Assembly (NCBI GenBank): GCA_001275005.1
Contig: JWZX01002384.1
Span: forward strand, 1 to 29,495
Length of the DNA stretch: 29,495 bases
Source of the DNA: Chrysochromulina tobinii
Lineage: Eukaryota; Haptophyta; Prymnesiales; Chrysochromulinaceae
Direction of reading: 5' to 3'
Made by a program: the position numbers and the translations under genes. Below the pieces are notes generated by a model that saw only the letters and a list, made by a program, of their open reading frames with translations, was not told the DNA's origin and made no database searches. How positions within the stretch are numbered: the first letter of the stretch is position 1; the number at the start of each line of letters is the position of its first letter. Below, in pieces: positions 24,877 through 29,495 of the stretch.

Positions 24877-26109
24877 TCATCTACGGCAGCAGAGGATGCA
24901 TGCGTCGAGCTCGGGCCGGCTGGTGACCTCGAATATCGTTGCCGCATTGCGTAGCCCGCTGCAGCACCTGTCGGTGTGGTACTTCTTGCCCGTGCGCGTC
25001 GTGTAGTAGACGAGCCGAGCCACGAGGGGTCTCGGTAGATGACCGCTGATGACCGCTGATGACCTCTGATGACCTGTAGTAGACGTGTAGTAGACGTGCC
25101 GAGCAGACATAAGCGCAGTCGAGGGCGCTCGGATGAGCGGCTTTGCATTCACACCGGCGCAGATGAGCGGCTTTGCATTCACACCGGCGCAGATATTGCA
25201 CAGGCGGCGCCCACCCGTGCTTGCGACACGCATCACACCAGCCTGCCGCAGTCCACTACACATCGGTGTCAGATGATAGCAGGCGCCACCGCCGGTCACA
25301 GTGATGTAGTAGCCAGTCTCACGCGCCGTCACGGGCGCCGTCGCCGGACGCTGAGTCGTCGCGTGGCGACTTGCCGCCTGAGCGTGCTCCGCCAGCGAGA
25401 TCGTGCTCGAGACAGCGCCCTGAGCGTGCTCCAGCTCTGAGGCCATCTCTGCCGCCCGGCAGCGCAGCTCAGTCGCCACTTCTGCCTCAACATCCCTACG
25501 CCGCGAAGCCCGTGCACTCGCCTCCGCGAGCCAGTCAGGGGTAGAGTCGCCCGGCCCTGGCGGAGAAGGGGGAGCAGGGGCGGCCGAGGAGATCAGGCCC
25601 TCATCCTTCAGCGCGTTGAGCACCTTCTCTCGCGTGAGAGCCGTCAAGCACTCGGTGAACCGGGGCAGAGCGCAGAACATGGCGAGGTCGGCGACGCTGA
25701 AGACCTCCTCTCGCTCGAGAGCTTCGTGCGTCCGATCGAGGATACGGCAGTCCAACCACTTCGAAAGCCAATCGCGAAGCGAAGTCTTCAAACATAGCTC
25801 GTCAAAGTCAGACGGCGCAACCGAGGGGGGAGCGGGAGGCGGCGCAGGCGGCGGCGCAGCCACTACACATTGCAACTTCTCCATCTCGTGCCGAGCCACC
25901 GACTCGTCAAAGTCAGCAGGGCGATCGTACTGGGCCACGCCCGCCTCGTTCCAGAAGTAGGTTGTGCCGCTGTCGTTCTTGCCCGTGTACCAGACCATGG
26001 TGTCCGAGCTCACGAGCACGTGCGTCTCCATGGAAGCTCCCGCCGGCTTGGATGATGGACTCTCGGCAACTGCTGGAGCACTTGCCGCTGCACCGCGCGA
26101 CATTTCCAT
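24877..26109 (-). CDS. Protein with degenerate WW domain and tandem Y-H-x(3-4)-C...C-x-x-C zinc-finger-like domains
   Basis: 410 residues from the ATG at 26107-26109. Residues 37-64 (DTMVWYTGKNDSGTTYFWNEAGVAQYDRP) follow the WW pattern (W, G-x-x-YFWN, final xYDRP), with the second Trp replaced by Tyr. Residues 100-172 form a helical, SAM- or EF-like region (LKTSLRDWLSKWLDC ... LTREKVLNALKDEG). A coiled-coil-like stretch follows at 195-250. Two copies of a small module follow: GYYITVTGGGACYHLTPMCSGLRQAG ... CNIC (267-307) and VYYTTRTGKKYHTDRCCSGLRNAA ... CILC (367-407). Each has His, Cys and CxxC that could bind one metal ion. The linker is built from duplications: ICAGVNAKPL twice, and an 84-bp in-frame copy that repeats ARHVYYT / ARLVYYT, either retained intron or new exon. 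I do not recognise a family. Confidence 0.6.
   Translation of the reverse strand: MEMSRGAAASAPAVAESPSSKPAGASMETHVLVSSDTMVWYTGKNDSGTTYFWNEAGVAQYDRPADFDESVARHEMEKLQCVVAAPPPAPPPAPPSVAPSDFDELCLKTSLRDWLSKWLDCRILDRTHEALEREEVFSVADLAMFCALPRFTECLTALTREKVLNALKDEGLISSAAPAPPSPPGPGDSTPDWLAEASARASRRRDVEAEVATELRCRAAEMASELEHAQGAVSSTISLAEHAQAASRHATTQRPATAPVTARETGYYITVTGGGACYHLTPMCSGLRQAGVMRVASTGGRRLCNICAGVNAKPLICAGVNAKPLIRAPSTALMSARHVYYTSTTGHQRSSAVISGHLPRPLVARLVYYTTRTGKKYHTDRCCSGLRNAATIFEVTSRPELDACILCCRR
25001..25195 (-). repeat. Nested duplications: 84-bp period and 30-bp tandem pair
   Basis: GTGTAGTAGACG[AT]G(C)CGAGC-like copies lie at 25001-25020 and 25085-25104 (period 84). The filler between them contains four TGATGACCGC/TGATGACCTC 10-mers (about 25037-25075). 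The same 10-mer appears in the TM9SF intron at 27955-27985, in the other gene orientation. Next to it, a 30-bp unit (GATGAGCGGCTTTGCATTCA...) is repeated at 25131-25190. Confidence 0.85.
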
Positions 26110-26342
26110 TGAGCACCGCCTCGCGCAATATTCATACACTGGCCTCCTCTCCTGGTTTGCGCTCGCTCGCTCGCATTTGTAAGGAAAAACCTGTCACGCG
26201 GAGCCGCGGAACTTGGAACTTGAGACCGTCGAGCCGCTCGAGCGAGAGCGCGCGCGCCGCCTGAACTTCTCGTCTCAAGTTTACTCGGCTTGTGTGTGTG
26301 TTCACAGCCTTGACGATTTTCACAGACATTTCGGGCGCCACA
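26110..26342. promoter_or_regulatory. Bidirectional 5' region between the WW/zinc protein gene (-) and TM9SF (+)
   Basis: These 233 bp lie between divergent start codons. They include GCTCGCTCGCTCGC near 26160, like that upstream of the selenoprotein start, and a TG-rich run (TTGTGTGTGTGTTCACAG) near 26290. No TATA box was identified. Confidence 0.45.
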
Positions 26343-29092
26343 ATGCGGTCCTGCATTCTGTGTATCGCCGCGCTGGCCGCGCCATCGCCATGCGCGGCCT
26401 TCTACCTGCCTGGCGTCGCGCCACGCGACTACCTGCCGGGCGAGAAGGTCGAGCTGAAGGTCAACAAGCTCTCGTCCACGAAGACGCAGCTGGTGCGCTG
26501 AGCTGCCGCTCACCCTGCCTGTGCCTTGCGCGTGCGCCGCCTCACAACCTCTGGAGTACACGCGTGTGCTGCTGACGTTCGCTCGCTCCTGGCAGCCTTA
26601 CGAGTACTACCTGCTGCCCTTCTGCCAGCCGGAGGTCCTGGAGACCGTCGCCGAGAACCTCGGCGAGGTGTTGCGCGGCGACAAGATCATGAACTCGCTG
26701 TACGAGCTCAAGATGGGCGTCGAGGAGACGTGCAAGATCCTGTGCCGCAAGGAGCTCACGAACGCTGAGGCCAAGGAGTTTGCCGTGCGAGTGGAGGAGG
26801 ATTACCGCGTCCACTGGGTGATGGATAACCTGCCGTCGGCCACGAAGGTGCACGCCCAGTTGCCACCCCGCCACCGGGCGGCGATCGCTGCTTCGCTCGG
26901 TGTACGCTGCGTCCCGTTGCTTGCTCACCTGCCGGCGCCTGCTCTGCTTTGGCGCAGTACGTCGACGAGACCAACCCGGCCAAGCCGGTCACGATCTATG
27001 ACCTCGGATTCCCTCTGGGGTTCAAGGGCTCGGCCGACATCCCGGGCACCAAGGAAGGTGTGCACTACCTCAACAACCACCTCCTGCTGACGATCAAGTA
27101 CGCGCCGCCCGCGCGGCACGCGGCACCCCGCGCAGCACGCGCCACTCCGTGCACCACGCGGCAGCAGTGGCGGCGGCGGCGGCTACATGCGTGAGGACCA
27201 GCACGGCCGCCGTCCCATGAAATCTGTCATCAGTCATCAGTCATCACTGATGGGATCTGTCATCACGGCCGCCGTCCCATGAAATCTGTCCTCGCTATTG
27301 GGCGCGGTGAGCGAGCGGTCGAGCGGAGAGCGCTGGATAAACTTGAGGCGGCCCGTGGCGATGACCATTTGCATGCGTGGCGATGACCATTTGCATGCGT
27401 GGCGATGACCAATTGCATGCGGCAGCAAGGCACACCCATCGGCGCCCTTCCCTCCCTCTCCGGCTCCAATGCCGCCACATGCGCACTCACCGCCGCCGCC
27501 GCCGCCGCCACGTGTGGGCTTGCTCCAGGTACCATAAGGACGATTCGTTCGACGGTGCACGCATCGTGGGCTTCGAAGTCGAGCCTTCCTCAGTCAAGCA
27601 CGCGATCAAGGATAGCTGGAAGGGTGCGGACACCCAACTGTCCACGTGCGGAGGCTCGGCGAGTGCGGTGCCTCTCTCGGTGGCCGCCGGCGGCGAGGTG
27701 ATCTTCACGTATGACGTCAAGTGGGAGGCGAGCGAGATCAAATGGGCGAGCCGTTGGGATACTTACCTGCTCATGGGCGACGAGCAGGTGGGCGCCTGAG
27801 CTCCGCGCGATCTCCGCGCGATCTCCGCGCGATCTCCGCGCGAGCTCCACACGAGCTCCGCGCGAGCCTCTGACTGCCTCTGATGGTCACTGAGTGCCTC
27901 TGAGTGCCTCCGATTGCAGATCCACTGGATTTCAATCGTCAACTCGTTGATGATCTGATGACCTCTGATGACCTCTGATGACCTCCCTCATCAGATCCAT
28001 TGGTTCTCAATCGTCAACTCGTTGATGATCGTGCTCTTCCTGACTGGCATGGTGGCCATGATCATGATGCGCACGCTGCACCGCGACTTGGATCGTTACA
28101 GGCAGGCCGAGTCGCAGGAGGATGTGGAGGAGGAGACGGGCTGGAAGCTCGTGCACGGCGACGTCTTCCGGCCGCCGCGGAATCCGATGCTCCTGTCGGT
28201 GCTCATCGGCACCGGCGTGCAGACGCTGTGCATGGGGGTCATCACGATGATCTTCGCCGTGCTCGGGTTCCTCTCGCCTGCCAACCGCGGAGGCCTCATG
28301 ACGGCCGCTCTGCTGCTGTACGTCTTCATGGGCGTACCCGCTGGCTTCACCTCCGCCTTCCTGCACAAGACGCTCAAGGGGCAGGACTGGAAGAAGAACA
28401 TCGTGCTCACCTCGTGCCTGCTCCCGGGCATCGTCTTTCTCGTCTTCTTCATCCTCAACTTCTTCTTGTGGGGAGAAAAGTCGTCCGGCGCTGTGCCCTT
28501 CGGGACCATGTTCGCGCTGCTCGTCCTCTGGTTTGGCATCTCCGTGCCGCTCGTCTTCCTCGGCAGCTACTTTGGCTACCGCAAGAAGCCCCCCGACTTC
28601 CCCGTGCGCATCAACCAGATCCCGCGCCAAGTGCCGGAGCAGGTGTGGTACATGCAGCCGGCCTTCTCGATCACCGTAGGCGGCGTGCTCCCGTTCGGGG
28701 CCGTCTTCATCGAGCTCTTCTTCATCCTCTCCTCCATCTGGCTGCACCAGTTCTACTACGTCTTCGGCTTCCTCCTCCTCGTCTTCCTCATCCTCATCGT
28801 CACGTGCGCTGAGATCTCGATCGTCATGTGCTACTTCCAGCTCTGCGCCGAGGACTACCACTGGTGGTGGCGCTCCTTTTTGACCTCGGGCTCGTCGGCG
28901 GGCTACATGTTTGCCTACTCGGTCTTCTACTTCTACACGAAGCTCGAGATCACAAAGCCCATCTCGGCGCTCCTCTACTTTAGCTACATGGGGATTACCG
29001 CACTCATCTTCTTCCTGCTCACCGGCACCATCGGCTTCTATGCGTGCTACTGGTTCGTCTTCAAGATCTTTTCGGCCATCAAGGTCGACTGA
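26343..29092 (+). CDS. Transmembrane 9 superfamily protein (nonaspanin), five exons
   Basis: Exons 26343-26492, 26596-26847, 26958-27097, 27529-27787 and 27995-29092 give 632 residues, normal for TM9SF. Splicing restores conserved strings: TKTQL|PYEYY, NLPSATK|YVDETN and LTIK|YHKDDSFDGARIVGFEVEP (AA|G split codon). DEQ|IHWFSIVNSLMIVLFLTGMVAMI leads into the nine-membrane-span part. There is a signal peptide (MRSCILCIAALAAPSPCAA|FYLPGVAPRDY), the long lumenal domain, then TM1 and a bundle of eight helices. The C terminus FSAIKVD has the family K-x-D Golgi-retention motif that binds COPI. Nonaspanins are endosome/Golgi proteins involved in cargo sorting, adhesion and phagocytosis. Intron 3 (431 nt) and intron 4 (207 nt) carry repeats. 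Exon 5's first 36 nt are copied inside intron 4. The signal peptide and closing KVD indicate a full-length gene. Confidence 0.93.
27202..27419 (+). repeat. Repeat blocks inside TM9SF intron 3
   Basis: A 27-bp perfect direct repeat (27202-27228 and 27264-27290, period 62; begins CACGGCCGCCGTCCCATG) flanks filler made of CATCAGT heptamers. A 22-bp unit beginning CGTGGCGATGACCATTTG then occurs three times in a row at 27354-27419, with one changed base in the third copy. Confidence 0.9.
27788..28030 (+). repeat. TM9SF intron 4: ATCTCCGCGCG array and upstream copy of the exon 5 start
   Basis: The intron begins GTGGGC, then has several ATCTCCGCGCG 11-mers (about 27799-27860) and TGCCTCTGAG units. 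A copy of the first 36 nt of exon 5 lies at 27920-27955 (33 of 36 identical), preceded by a usable TTGCAG. TGATGACCTC decamers follow, and the real acceptor CATCAG is at 27989-27994, 75 bp later. Splicing at the first acceptor would end translation at a TGA after 12 codons. Confidence 0.9.
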
Positions 29093-29495
29093 TCGGCCGC
29101 CGCCGTGAGCACGCAGGATAGTCGGACTCCCACAGAGGCGCAGGAGGCGAGCGCCGTCACGAGCGCTCCTTCGACAGGGCGGAGCGTGGCGGCACGCTGT
29201 CTCGTGGCCGGCGTGGGGGCACGGGTGCGTTGTGATTTCGTCGCCCCACGCGAGATGTTCAAGGGACTCGAGTCTTCCCTCAAAGAGCCGCATACGACCG
29301 GGGCGCATATCGGCGAGACGTGTGGCGGCCGGGCGCGCGTTTTTTTCGGTCTTCTCTGTGCATCACACTTGTTAGGGATGTTAAGTAATAATCAGCCCCG
29401 GGAGCTCGCCTTGTGAGGCCGAGCTCTGAGTCCCCCTATTCTAAACAGTACGGGTCTGAGGAGGGTGGGGCACGACAAACGCGGCGGAGCCGCTG
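29093..29495. other. 3' flank of the TM9SF gene, nothing recognised
   Basis: About 400 bp to the window edge. It begins with the presumed 3' UTR. An AT-rich patch lies around 29340-29395 (TTTTTTTCGG, TTAAGTAATAATC). No domain, repeat or RNA gene seen. Confidence 0.5.

Noticed and set aside
28007-29308. 433-codon minus-strand frame over TM9SF exon 5
   Set aside because: It is a Glu/Asp/His-rich antisense of hydrophobic codons. The plus strand is an unmistakable nonaspanin.
29340-29400. Telomere-like TTAGGG
   Set aside because: A single occurrence with no tandem array.
1-29495. Bacterial or viral origin of the window
   Set aside because: Several genes need GT-AG splicing to restore conserved domains, and the families are eukaryotic housekeeping ones.

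Overview
The window looks like nuclear DNA of a marine microalga with a secondary red-lineage plastid. A haptophyte (prymnesiophyte) is my first guess; a pelagophyte is possible. The grounds are eukaryotic gene families (TM9SF, TTI1, nuclear FKBP, NACHT-LRR), short GT-AG introns in a very GC-rich background, plastid-type bipartite leaders with a Phe just after the signal peptide, and a selenoprotein gene. Because GC is so high, many long open frames on both strands are chance shadows. I kept only frames with a recognisable domain, a targeting signal or convincing splicing.

Layout. 1-544: C-terminal tail of a nuclear-type protein with a possible PIP box. 625-1320 (+): tail-anchored GNAT acetyltransferase. 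1537-2064 (-): small plastid-type membrane protein. 2278-3460 (+): four-exon gene with two PEG-type repeats and a C-terminal SH3-like module. 4370-10193 (+): about 1940-residue receptor-like protein with a HET/TIR-like domain, NACHT ATPase and ribonuclease-inhibitor-type LRRs, interrupted by one base. 10608-11175: decayed gene fragment. 11507-15773 (-): TTI1 homologue, also interrupted by one base. 16133-17545 (+): WD40-like protein. 17890-18636 (+): plastid-type unknown. 18748-19062 (-): doubtful small gene. 19729-20994 (-): nucleoplasmin-FKBP isomerase. 21252-22067 (+): selenoprotein-U/PRXL2-like thioredoxin-fold protein with an in-frame UGA at its redox Cys position. 22404-24421 (-): second HET/TIR-like plus LRR protein, paralogous to the large receptor. 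24877-26109 (-): degenerate WW plus zinc-finger-like protein. 26343-29092 (+): five-exon TM9SF nonaspanin.

Two themes stand out. First, the two HET/TIR-like LRR proteins, one with a NACHT ATPase, resemble the effector-NTPase-repeat plan of NLR immune receptors; this function is inferred from pattern only. Second, the window is full of one structural type: a short stretch, often built of about 10-bp tandem repeats, flanked by direct copies of local sequence with a period of about 45-84 bp. Several of these coincide with introns (exon edges are copied inside the intron, splice sites are shared between native and filler DNA, and one intron contains an AG|GT zero-length exon). Others lie in UTRs, spacers or in-frame in exons. 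They look like successive stages of intron birth by local duplication or by introner-like insertion.

All splice sites, start codons and family names were assigned by eye. No transcript, alignment or database search was available.
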